The notes beneath the pieces were generated by a model, which did not search any database, was not told where the DNA came from, and worked only from the letters and a program-made list of their open reading frames with translations. A DNA stretch of 32,961 nt, taken from positions 1 to 32,961 of the forward strand of contig RGTL01000003.1 in NCBI GenBank assembly GCA_010025385.1. Direction: 5' to 3'. This DNA is from Gammaproteobacteria bacterium. Its GTDB lineage: Bacteria; Pseudomonadota; Gammaproteobacteria; Arenicellales; UBA868. This document shows positions 1-6,810 of the stretch, in pieces (positions within the stretch are counted from its first letter, which is position 1; every line of letters starts with the position of its first letter). The translations under genes were made by a program, and so were the position numbers.

Positions 1-60
1 TTTTCCATATACTTAGTGTAATCCGGTTTCAGTGGATCCTCTTCGCCCATGAGCATCGCT

Positions 61-279
61 CTTTCGTGGATGAACTGGGACCTGAGCCGTTCGCAGCAGG
101 ACCTCCAGAGCACGTTCGCGTATTTGACTAAGACCCGCCAGGAAAACCCATCGCTGCGTCCAACCAATTTTGGTTCGTGGGAAAAGCTTGAAGCCGGAGT
201 AGACCGGATCCGCTGGTACAACGCTCTTGGTCACATCATGACGAACGAGGACTGGAATAACCCAGAAACTCGCACCCTC
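61..279 (+). pseudogene. Fragment of glycogen debranching enzyme GlgX (C-terminal part)
   Basis: Reading frame 1 gives SWMNWDLSRSQQDLQSTF, then RQENPSLRPTNFG, WYNALGHIMTNEDW and NNPETRTL. This is the order seen near the C-terminus of GlgX-type isoamylases: W-x-x-W-D-L, an R-x-E-N-P-x-L-R-P segment, then a W-Y-N...M-x-x-E-D-W-N-x-P segment. From memory the wording is closest to GlgX of Micrococcales-type actinobacteria, not gammaproteobacteria. The sequence that should precede it (the G-N-N-N-A-Y-x-Q-D-N stretch of GlgX) is absent; the frame is closed by a TAA at 19-21. The glycogen enzyme is therefore a short fragment without catalytic domain. It is most likely foreign sequence joined to the contig end. 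The family call rests on motif recall only. Confidence 0.5.
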
Positions 280-351
280 CTCCGCCTCACGGGCGCCGAC
301 CGCCTCCGCTTCCTCAACGGCCAGGTCACCCAGGACCTGAAGAAACTCCAG
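280..351 (+). pseudogene. Fragment of YgfZ/GcvT-like folate-binding protein
   Basis: Directly in frame after the GlgX-like fragment the translation reads LRLTGADRLRFLNGQVTQDL followed by KKL. This matches the N-terminal motif of YgfZ/aminomethyltransferase-family folate-binding proteins (G-A-D-R-x-x-F-L-N-G-Q-V-T-x-D-x-K-x-L). Only about 24 codons are present before the sequence passes into the argE-like gene on the other strand. The formal reading frame continues to a TGA at 406-408, but the part after about 351 is the antisense of argE. No known protein joins GlgX and YgfZ this way, so I read it as a second small piece of a mosaic and not as a fusion gene. Confidence 0.4.
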
Positions 352-356
352 ACTGA

Positions 357-968
357 TCAAGCCCTTCGGGCTGCCGTCATCACCGCGCTGACCCCGCGGT
401 GGGTTTGACTCGAGTGCGCCTCATAACCGGTAACGGTGGTCCGCAACCCGACGATGCCCTTGTGACCGGTGACGGCCTGCATGCGGGTGGGCTCACCCAC
501 GATCACCCCTCGGGTGGGAGGCAATTCCCGACGGATCACATCGATCATATCTGGAGCGCCCAGACAACCAACCTCTTCATCGTAGGACAGCGCGAAGTGA
601 ACCGGTCGACGCAGCTTAGTCATTTGTGGCACGAGGGCAAGCGCGACCGCTATGAAGCCTTTCATGTCGCAGGTCCCTCGACCGTAAAGTCTTCGGGCGT
701 CCCGACGAATGACAAACGGATCCGACGACCAATCCTGACCGTCGATCGGCACGACATCAGTGTGTCCTGACAACACCACGCCGCCCTCCTCCTCGGGTCC
801 TACGGTGGCAATCAGATTGGATTTGTGTCCGTCGTGGCTCGGTACCCGACGGGACGCCACCCCGTGGTCGTCGAGATAGCTTTCAACAAACTCAATGAGG
901 GGTAGATTGCTGTCTCGGGAGACCGTTTCGAATCCGACGAGTCGTTCGATGAGGGCTATGCTTTCCAT
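357..968 (-). CDS. argE: Acetylornithine deacetylase (ArgE)-like M20 metallopeptidase, C-terminal half missing
   Basis: M20-family zinc amidohydrolase; ArgE removes the acetyl group from N-acetylornithine in arginine synthesis. Visible metal and catalytic residues are H69 and D71 (SGHTDVVP), D101 (GRGTCDMKG), E131/E132 (SYDEEVG) and E159 (VGEPT). The protein then enters the dimerisation domain (GYEAHSSQTHRGVSAV) and stops after 203 residues; ArgE is normally about 380. The distal part, with the last metal-binding histidine, is absent, so this product cannot be functional as written. The break at about 350-365 coincides with the edge of the mosaic fragments, so truncation by misassembly is more likely than a real pseudogene. 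The ATG at 968 has no clear ribosome binding site. The gene diverges from the 3-hydroxyacyl-CoA dehydrogenase across 117 bp. DapE-like or other M20 deacylases are alternatives. Confidence 0.75.
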   Translation of the reverse strand: MESIALIERLVGFETVSRDSNLPLIEFVESYLDDHGVASRRVPSHDGHKSNLIATVGPEEEGGVVLSGHTDVVPIDGQDWSSDPFVIRRDARRLYGRGTCDMKGFIAVALALVPQMTKLRRPVHFALSYDEEVGCLGAPDMIDVIRRELPPTRGVIVGEPTRMQAVTGHKGIVGLRTTVTGYEAHSSQTHRGVSAVMTAARRA

Positions 969-1085
969 AGGTTTAAGAGTCAGTGTTTCGGGAAAAAATT
1001 GCGGCTTGATCTGTCGTTGTGTCTCGATTTCGGGTAGCCTTGCACGTTCTTGAATTCTATCAATGCTCGACAGGGGCGCGTTTTA

Positions 1086-1940
1086 ATGACTTTAAAGACT
1101 ATTGGTGTGATTGGGGCTGGCACGATGGGGAACGGCATCGCCCAAACATGTGCCGTCTGCGGATATGACGTGATCATGCAGGATGTATCGGACGCCGCTC
1201 TTCAAAGAGGTCTTAGCACCATTGAGAAAAGCCTCGGGCGACTGGTAAGCAAAGAAAAAATCAGTCAAGCCGAATGCGATGCGGCCATGGGTCGCATTCA
1301 AGTGACCAGCGACATCCACGCCATGGCCGATCGTGATCTGGTCATCGAAGCGGCCAGTGAAAACCTCGAGATCAAGCTCTCTGTGTTTACGCAGCTGAAC
1401 GAAATCTGCGCGGATCGCACAATCCTGGCGACCAACACCTCGTCGCTGTCGTTAACGCGCATTGCGGCAGCCAGCGGTCGAGACGATCGGGTTATTGGCA
1501 TGCACTTCTTCAATCCGGTACCGCTGATGGCGCTGGTCGAAGTGATCCGTGCGCTGCAAACCTCGGACCAAACTTATCAGGCGATAGAAGCCCTGGCGAA
1601 GGATCTGGGTAAAACCCCGGTTAGCGTCAAGGACAGCCCAGGGTTTGTCGTCAATCGCATGCTGGTGCCGATGATTAACGAGGCGGTATTCATCCTCTAC
1701 GAGGGTCTTGCTCAGGCGGAAGATATTGATGCCGCCATGAAACTGGGTGCTGCCCATCCGATGGGACCTCTGGCGCTTGCCGACATGATCGGTCTTGACG
1801 TTTGCCTGTGGGTAATGGACGTGCTGCATCAGGAATTCGGTGACTCAAAATTCCGGCCTTGTCCCTTGCTGAAACAGATGGTGGATGCGGGCTATCTGGG
1901 TCGCAAAAGCGGTCGCGGCTTTTACACCTACGGCAAGTAA
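1086..1940 (+). CDS. hbd: 3-hydroxybutyryl-CoA (3-hydroxyacyl-CoA) dehydrogenase
   Basis: Cytosolic NAD(P)-dependent oxidation of (S)-3-hydroxyacyl-CoA to 3-oxoacyl-CoA, or the reverse, in short-chain acyl-CoA metabolism. The 284-residue product has the usual length for the stand-alone Hbd/PaaH family. The Rossmann loop is G10-A-G12-T-M-G15 (IGVIGAGTMGNGIAQ). The catalytic core includes the NTSSLS segment (118-123), the HFFNPVP motif with H140 and its partner E152, and N190 in PGFVVNR. The C-terminal domain ends with the typical GYLGRKSGRGFYTY. The ATG at 1086 is chosen because the Rossmann motif follows at once and GGGG lies about 10 bases upstream; an in-frame ATG at 1050 would add 12 residues unlike the family. 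The next gene begins 53 bp downstream on the same strand. The substrate chain length cannot be read from the sequence. Confidence 0.93.
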   Translation: MTLKTIGVIGAGTMGNGIAQTCAVCGYDVIMQDVSDAALQRGLSTIEKSLGRLVSKEKISQAECDAAMGRIQVTSDIHAMADRDLVIEAASENLEIKLSVFTQLNEICADRTILATNTSSLSLTRIAAASGRDDRVIGMHFFNPVPLMALVEVIRALQTSDQTYQAIEALAKDLGKTPVSVKDSPGFVVNRMLVPMINEAVFILYEGLAQAEDIDAAMKLGAAHPMGPLALADMIGLDVCLWVMDVLHQEFGDSKFRPCPLLKQMVDAGYLGRKSGRGFYTYGK

Positions 1941-1993
1941 CCCCTTCCCACACCTACGTGAGGCCCGTCGGGTATCCGCGGGAACATCAAGTC

Positions 1994-4012
1994 GTGAAGA
2001 CCTCTTCTTTGCGTCTGGGCATCGACACCGGCGGCACCTACACCGATGCCGTGTTACTGGCGGACGACGGGAGCGTCATCTGCGCTGCCAAGTCTCTGAC
2101 GACTCACCATGAACTGAGTCACGGCATCCGCGCGGTCATGGATCAACTTCCAGGGGATCAACTCGCCGAGGTCTCTCTGGTATCGCTGTCGACTACCCTG
2201 GCCACGAACGCCGTCGTGGAGGGGCGTGGCACGCCCGTCTGTCTGATCCTCGCCGGATATACCGCACGACAAATTGACCAGGCGCAACTGGAGCGAATTG
2301 TCCGGGGTGGGTACTGCGAGAGGATTGATGGAGGGCATAACGCAGGCGGTATGGAGCAGGCGCCTCTTGATGAGGTCGCCGCGCAACGGATCATCGAAAC
2401 CCGTCAGTCCGAGGTGGCCGCGTTTGGTATCTCCAGCATTTTCGGGGTACGAAATCCTGAACACGAGCTACGCCTTAGAGATCTTGTGCGCACGTTGTCA
2501 GATAAGCCGGTCACCTGTGGCCATGAACTGGCCTCCCAACTCGACGCCCCACGCCGCGCGATGACCGTCGCCTTCAACGCCTCGCTGATTCCCTATATTG
2601 ACGAATTGATTCGAGCTATTAGTCGAATCCTGGACGATCGCTCAATCAAGGCGCCCCTGATGATGGTGAAAGGCGACGGTTCGTTGATAAGCGCAGCGGC
2701 CGCTCTCGCCAGACCTGTGGAGACCATCCTGTCTGGGCCAGCAGCCAGCGTCATGGGGGCAGCACAATTAAATCATCAGACCAATGCGATTGTGGCGGAT
2801 ATGGGTGGGACCACAACCGATATCGCGATTGTCACTGACGGCCGTCCCGTCATCAGTAACTCCGCAACGGTGATTGGCGAGTGGCGGCCAATGGTGGAAG
2901 CTGTGCGTGTCTTCTCGATAGGCCTGGGCGGCGACAGCGAAGCTCGCTTTCAAGGCGGCGTAGGCCTGGCAGTCGGTCCGCGGCGCGTCGTGCCCATGAG
3001 CCTGCTTGCTCATCACCATCCTGGGGTGGTCGACAAACTTAATAGCCGAAGCGGCTCAACGGTTACCCCTCGCAGCCTGCGCTTTGCCGTCGCGCTTTAT
3101 GCCGAGAGCAGTCAAAAAAGTCGATTTACCGAGGCGGAAGCCGAAGTCTGGTCCATGATGAGCGAGGCTCCCGTTGATCTCGAGCGCATTGCGGACACCG
3201 ATCGTGATCTCGCACGGGCGGTAGCCCGTCTCGTGCGGGATGGCGTAGCGATATACAGTGGCTTTACGCCGACCGATGCGGCACACGTTCTGGAGAAATG
3301 CGCGCATTGGTCCAGACCTGCCGCTGAAGCGGCGGCCGTGATCTGGGCGAAGCAGATGCGACAAATTTATGGCTGGGGACAGTTTGAAGAGAACGATGCC
3401 CAGGGGCCCAGTCGAGCGATCGAGCATCACATGGTGAGTCGTATTCGCGCTACGCTGGTGTCGGCCTGTCTCGCGACCGACCCCAACGCCACAAACGATC
3501 GGGAACGGGAGCGACTGGCAGAAATCTTCAGCGAATGGATTGCCGGAACCGGTGGTGTCGACGACGGTGTCTTTTCGCTTCATCTTGATCCCAGCCGGGC
3601 TCTAGTTGCCGTCGGCGCACCGGCTGGACTTTACTATCCTACGGTTGCCGATCAACTCAAGATCCGACTGGTGCTACCCGAACATGGAGCGGTTGCCAAC
3701 GCCGTCGGCGCCGTTGCAAGCAGCATCGTCCAGCGGGCTCAGATTACGGTCACTCAACCTGCTCAGGGAATCTTTCGCGTGTTTCGCCCGGAGGGGCCTG
3801 AAGACTTTGATCAACTCAACGCCGCGCTCGCTCGAGCCGACGAAACGGCGCGAGCACTCGCAACCGCTCGAGCGGCGGCAGCCGGCGCCGGTGAGGTCGA
3901 GATCAGCCTGGAACACGACCTCGATTCCGTCGACGATAAGGACTCCGGCAGCGTCGTGTTTTTTGAGGCCCGCGTCATAGCGACCGCTTCCGGCCGCCCT
4001 GCTATCCACTAA
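1994..4012 (+). CDS. Hydantoinase/oxoprolinase family protein (HyuA-like)
   Basis: Members of this family hydrolyse cyclic amides such as 5-oxoproline or N-methylhydantoin, usually with ATP. Two acetate-kinase-like nucleotide/phosphate motifs are visible: GIDTGGTYTDAVL close to the N-terminus and VADMGGTTTDIAIV near residue 265, preceded by the family's SGPAASVMGA. A GFTPTDAAH segment lies in the second half. With a GTG start at 1994 the protein has 672 residues, in the family range. I chose this start because the first motif follows about 8 residues later; an upstream in-frame ATG at 1859 would overlap the dehydrogenase gene by over 80 bp. No HyuB partner lies beside it, so it is an orphan A-type subunit here. 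It may share a transcript with the upstream dehydrogenase. The substrate is unknown. Confidence 0.85.
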   Translation: MKTSSLRLGIDTGGTYTDAVLLADDGSVICAAKSLTTHHELSHGIRAVMDQLPGDQLAEVSLVSLSTTLATNAVVEGRGTPVCLILAGYTARQIDQAQLERIVRGGYCERIDGGHNAGGMEQAPLDEVAAQRIIETRQSEVAAFGISSIFGVRNPEHELRLRDLVRTLSDKPVTCGHELASQLDAPRRAMTVAFNASLIPYIDELIRAISRILDDRSIKAPLMMVKGDGSLISAAAALARPVETILSGPAASVMGAAQLNHQTNAIVADMGGTTTDIAIVTDGRPVISNSATVIGEWRPMVEAVRVFSIGLGGDSEARFQGGVGLAVGPRRVVPMSLLAHHHPGVVDKLNSRSGSTVTPRSLRFAVALYAESSQKSRFTEAEAEVWSMMSEAPVDLERIADTDRDLARAVARLVRDGVAIYSGFTPTDAAHVLEKCAHWSRPAAEAAAVIWAKQMRQIYGWGQFEENDAQGPSRAIEHHMVSRIRATLVSACLATDPNATNDRERERLAEIFSEWIAGTGGVDDGVFSLHLDPSRALVAVGAPAGLYYPTVADQLKIRLVLPEHGAVANAVGAVASSIVQRAQITVTQPAQGIFRVFRPEGPEDFDQLNAALARADETARALATARAAAAGAGEVEISLEHDLDSVDDKDSGSVVFFEARVIATASGRPAIH

Positions 4013-4090
4013 AACGCTCGGGTTTTCTGGCGCTTCGCATCGGCGTAGAATCGCGCGCGGGCGGACGGATTACCCCAGCCTGACATACCC

Positions 4091-5017
4091 ATGAGCGCCA
4101 GCATCAAAAACGGCTCAAGAAAAGATATCAGCGGTCGACCGCATATCTTCTACGACGGGTATTGGATCCGATATTACGCCCCCCCTCCGGAAACGTTGTC
4201 CGCCAAGCGCGATCTGCTGATGATGCTCACCCGGCGGACTTTTCACCATACCGAGCCCGGAATCAATACGCCCGGAATAAGAACCGAGAGCGCGCGGGAG
4301 CGTTATGAGCTCGAGCAGGATCCTGCCAAAAAACGGGTTAACGCCGCCATGCTCGCCGGCGCCCTCTTCAATCGGGCAACCGATATTTTTACCAGCATTG
4401 TGGACCTGGAAAGCAAAGGCATAAACGTCAGCCAGGACAATGAACTGATGCGCGAGTGCAGCGCTTGCTTTCAAGAAGCGCTCGAATTAGGCAAACAAGT
4501 GCGTCACCCCAGCGGTCATGAGGGCGTTGATGAATTATGGGGTGAACCCTTCAAGGTCTTTACCCATTCCATTGCCAGCTACTACGACAGCCGATACATC
4601 AAGATCTCACAAACCATGCGAGCGATCGATGAGGTTGCGGATCGAATCATGCAGCTATTTAGCGCCATGCCAAGCTTTCATGGCATCGGCAAGATTGTCC
4701 GGGATTTCGCCCGCTCTGCACGCGTGGAATGCGAAATGATGAAAAGCGACACGGACTTTTTTCGTAACTGGCCGGAGTTTGTAACACTTAAAGAGCAGAT
4801 CAAGGCATTTGAGCCTACCCCGCCTGCCGGATTGAGCGCCCTTGCCCGTATCCAGTTGCAGCGGGGCTGCCGTCTGCTCAGCGACGGCGCCGATCTGGTG
4901 TCATATATGGCAGGTGTCCGTGTGCCAATGCCCAAAAGCAAACGCGAATTTCTGGATTCCCTCGACGACTTCGAGATCGACTGTCAGGGCGTGGGGCTCA
5001 AGTCCGAGTCCGCCTGA
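4091..5017 (+). CDS. Conserved-looking hypothetical protein, 308 residues
   Basis: I do not recognise a family. The product is soluble-looking: no signal peptide, no membrane segment, mostly alpha-helical composition with many charged residues. The N-terminal part carries HIFYDGYWIRYYAPPPETL and a run of aromatic and basic residues. The middle has an FKVFTHSIASYYDSRYIKIS segment, followed by LFSAMPSFHGIGKIV. There is no zinc-ligand cluster or P-loop. Codon usage resembles its neighbours and the frame is open throughout, which supports a real gene. It starts 78 bp after the hydantoinase-like gene on the same strand and ends convergently with the N-formylglutamate amidohydrolase-like gene 25 bp away. 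The ATG at 4091 has no clear Shine-Dalgarno sequence. Confidence 0.75.
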   Translation: MSASIKNGSRKDISGRPHIFYDGYWIRYYAPPPETLSAKRDLLMMLTRRTFHHTEPGINTPGIRTESARERYELEQDPAKKRVNAAMLAGALFNRATDIFTSIVDLESKGINVSQDNELMRECSACFQEALELGKQVRHPSGHEGVDELWGEPFKVFTHSIASYYDSRYIKISQTMRAIDEVADRIMQLFSAMPSFHGIGKIVRDFARSARVECEMMKSDTDFFRNWPEFVTLKEQIKAFEPTPPAGLSALARIQLQRGCRLLSDGADLVSYMAGVRVPMPKSKREFLDSLDDFEIDCQGVGLKSESA

Positions 5018-5042
5018 GACCCGGTCGGAACAGACCCGTACG

Positions 5043-5831
5043 TCACACGTTAAGCTGCAGATCGTTAAGAATCGGAACCAAATGGGCTGCAATGCGGTGC
5101 GCCCAGTCGTCGATCTGTATTGGCGTCTCAAGCAAGTTCTGCCTTACCTCGATCAGCAAATGAGGCAGCCCCTCTTCGCCACCGTGATGCTCGACGGTAT
5201 AGCCCACGTGCTCGCGGGCATCATAAGGCTGATTGTCTCCCACACTGAGGGAAGGGTCCTGCCTAAGGCTCTCGATTAAAGGCCTGCTCATCCGCTGATC
5301 GTCTGTCCAGAGAATGCCAATATGCCAAGGCCGGTCAAAGCCGTTCATGCGGGGAGTGAAACTGTGCACGGCTACAATCGCCGCCCGGTTCTGTGTCTTA
5401 CGAATGCTCAACAATTCACGAGCAATAGCGCCATGGTAGGCGTCGAAAATTTCGGACACCCGTTGCTGTCGATCGCCAACACTCAGGGCCCAGTTACCCG
5501 GCACCTCGACGCCATCGCTTTGTTCCGGGATTAATGTCGGTTCATTCAGCGGGCGATTGAGATCGATCACCAGGCGGGAGAATCTAGCCAACACCAGACG
5601 GCTATCGAGTATAGTCGCGAGCGCCCTTGATAGCGTCGCCGCTCCGAGGTCAATCGCAATATGGGTCTGAAGCGATGCCGGATCCAGGCCGAGACGATTT
5701 AACCGCTTAGGGATCGAATTATCGGCATGATCACACACCAGCAAGACGGGGCTTCGTCCCGAGCCATTGAATAGCTCAAACGCTGGACGCTCGTCGTCTT
5801 GCAGGAGAGAAGCGGCGGACGGTCGCGTCAT
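5043..5831 (-). CDS. N-formylglutamate amidohydrolase family protein
   Basis: The family hydrolyses N-formyl-L-glutamate, the last step of one histidine-degradation route, though many members act on other N-acyl amino acids. Supporting motifs are LLVCDHADNSIPKRL near the N-terminus (the family's E/D-H-A-x-N-x-I-P block), HIAIDLGAATLS, RFSRLVIDLNRP, AIVAVHSFTPRMNG and, near the C-terminus, LPHLLIEVRQNLL. The length of 262 residues is typical. No other hut genes are in the window, so histidine catabolism is not implied. It is transcribed divergently from the DMT transporter, with 68 bp between the starts. An in-frame ATG at 5831 is used; no strong ribosome binding site is seen. Confidence 0.82.
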   Translation of the reverse strand: MTRPSAASLLQDDERPAFELFNGSGRSPVLLVCDHADNSIPKRLNRLGLDPASLQTHIAIDLGAATLSRALATILDSRLVLARFSRLVIDLNRPLNEPTLIPEQSDGVEVPGNWALSVGDRQQRVSEIFDAYHGAIARELLSIRKTQNRAAIVAVHSFTPRMNGFDRPWHIGILWTDDQRMSRPLIESLRQDPSLSVGDNQPYDAREHVGYTVEHHGGEEGLPHLLIEVRQNLLETPIQIDDWAHRIAAHLVPILNDLQLNV

Positions 5832-5899
5832 AGATCAGGCGGGCCAACGTGGCAGGAATGTTGATAACAAGCAGGCGCTATGCGGTTTAATCGATAAAT

Positions 5900-6769
5900 A
5901 TGCAAAAACACTACGCCCTTCTATTTCTGTTAGCTACGATGTGGAGCGGCTCTTTCGCGTTCATCAAGATTGGCGTGCAATCAGTGGGACCGTTGACACT
6001 CACCTGGGCACGTCTGGCTATCGCGGCCGTCATTTTATACATCTGGTTAAAGATAAAAAATGGCCGCCTGCCGTCAGATTTGCAGTCCTGGGGTGTATTC
6101 GCATTTATTGGATTGGTTGGGAACGCCTTACCCTTCAGCCTGATTAGTTGGGGAGAAACTCGCATCGACAGCGGACTGACCGCAATTTTGATGGGGGTAA
6201 TGCCAGTGACGACCGCCCTGCTGGCGCATGCCTTCATAAAAGATGAACCATTCAACGGCCGAACCGGGCTGGCTCTGGCGATTGGATTCTGTGGCCTGAT
6301 GATACTGCTGGGTGCCGACGCACTGGCGGGACTCACCGGGCCACTGCTCGCTCAGATAGCGGTGTTGTTCAGCGCCGTTTGTTATGGCGCCTCCGCTACA
6401 TTCACTCGCTACTTTACGACGCAGAGAAGCGGTGCGGCGACGGCCTCCGGAACCATGATCGCAGCCTTTGCGTGGATGACACCGATTACCCTGATTGTCG
6501 AGCAACCGTTGAGTCAAAGCCCCACGCTCGCTGGCCTACTGGCGATTGCCTATCTTGGCATCTTTCCTACCGGTCTCGCTATGTTGATTTTTTTCTATCT
6601 GATCGCTCAGTTGGGCGTTAACCGCTTTGCACAAGTCAATTACATTGTCCCCGTGCTGGGGGCCCTGTGGGGAATGGTCTTTTTGGGTGAGCCGTTCTCG
6701 TGGAAGCTAGCGATAGCGCTTGGGCTTGTGCTGTTGTCCATTAACATCGTGCGGTCGCGGCCGACCTAA
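5900..6769 (+). CDS. DMT superfamily (EamA) transporter
   Basis: Inner-membrane protein of 289 residues with about ten hydrophobic helices in two EamA repeats (roughly residues 5-137 and 150-286). Typical features are the N-terminal ATMWSGSFAFIKIGVQSVGP with the family's W-S-G/W-x-F motif, LTWARLAIAAVIL in helix 2, and GFCGLMILLG closing the first repeat. The second repeat ends NYIVPVLGALWGMVFLGE, a very common EamA signature. Such proteins export or import amino acids, nucleosides or other metabolites; the substrate cannot be told from sequence. The ATG at 5900 is the only sensible start, though it lacks an obvious Shine-Dalgarno sequence. The gene is convergent with acnA, 41 bp away. Confidence 0.92.
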   Translation: MQKHYALLFLLATMWSGSFAFIKIGVQSVGPLTLTWARLAIAAVILYIWLKIKNGRLPSDLQSWGVFAFIGLVGNALPFSLISWGETRIDSGLTAILMGVMPVTTALLAHAFIKDEPFNGRTGLALAIGFCGLMILLGADALAGLTGPLLAQIAVLFSAVCYGASATFTRYFTTQRSGAATASGTMIAAFAWMTPITLIVEQPLSQSPTLAGLLAIAYLGIFPTGLAMLIFFYLIAQLGVNRFAQVNYIVPVLGALWGMVFLGEPFSWKLAIALGLVLLSINIVRSRPT

Positions 6770-6810
6770 CGCCGGACCACGACTCCACCGCATGGCGCCG
6801 CCGGTAAAAT

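Noticed and set aside
49-408. A 119-residue open frame that could be annotated as a single GlgX-YgfZ fusion protein
   Set aside because: The two parts belong to unrelated families, both are short fragments, and the last 18 codons are the antisense of argE; a mosaic explains it better.
399-770. Plus-strand open frame of 123 codons inside argE
   Set aside because: It is opposite to a gene with clear M20 catalytic motifs and its translation shows no family pattern.
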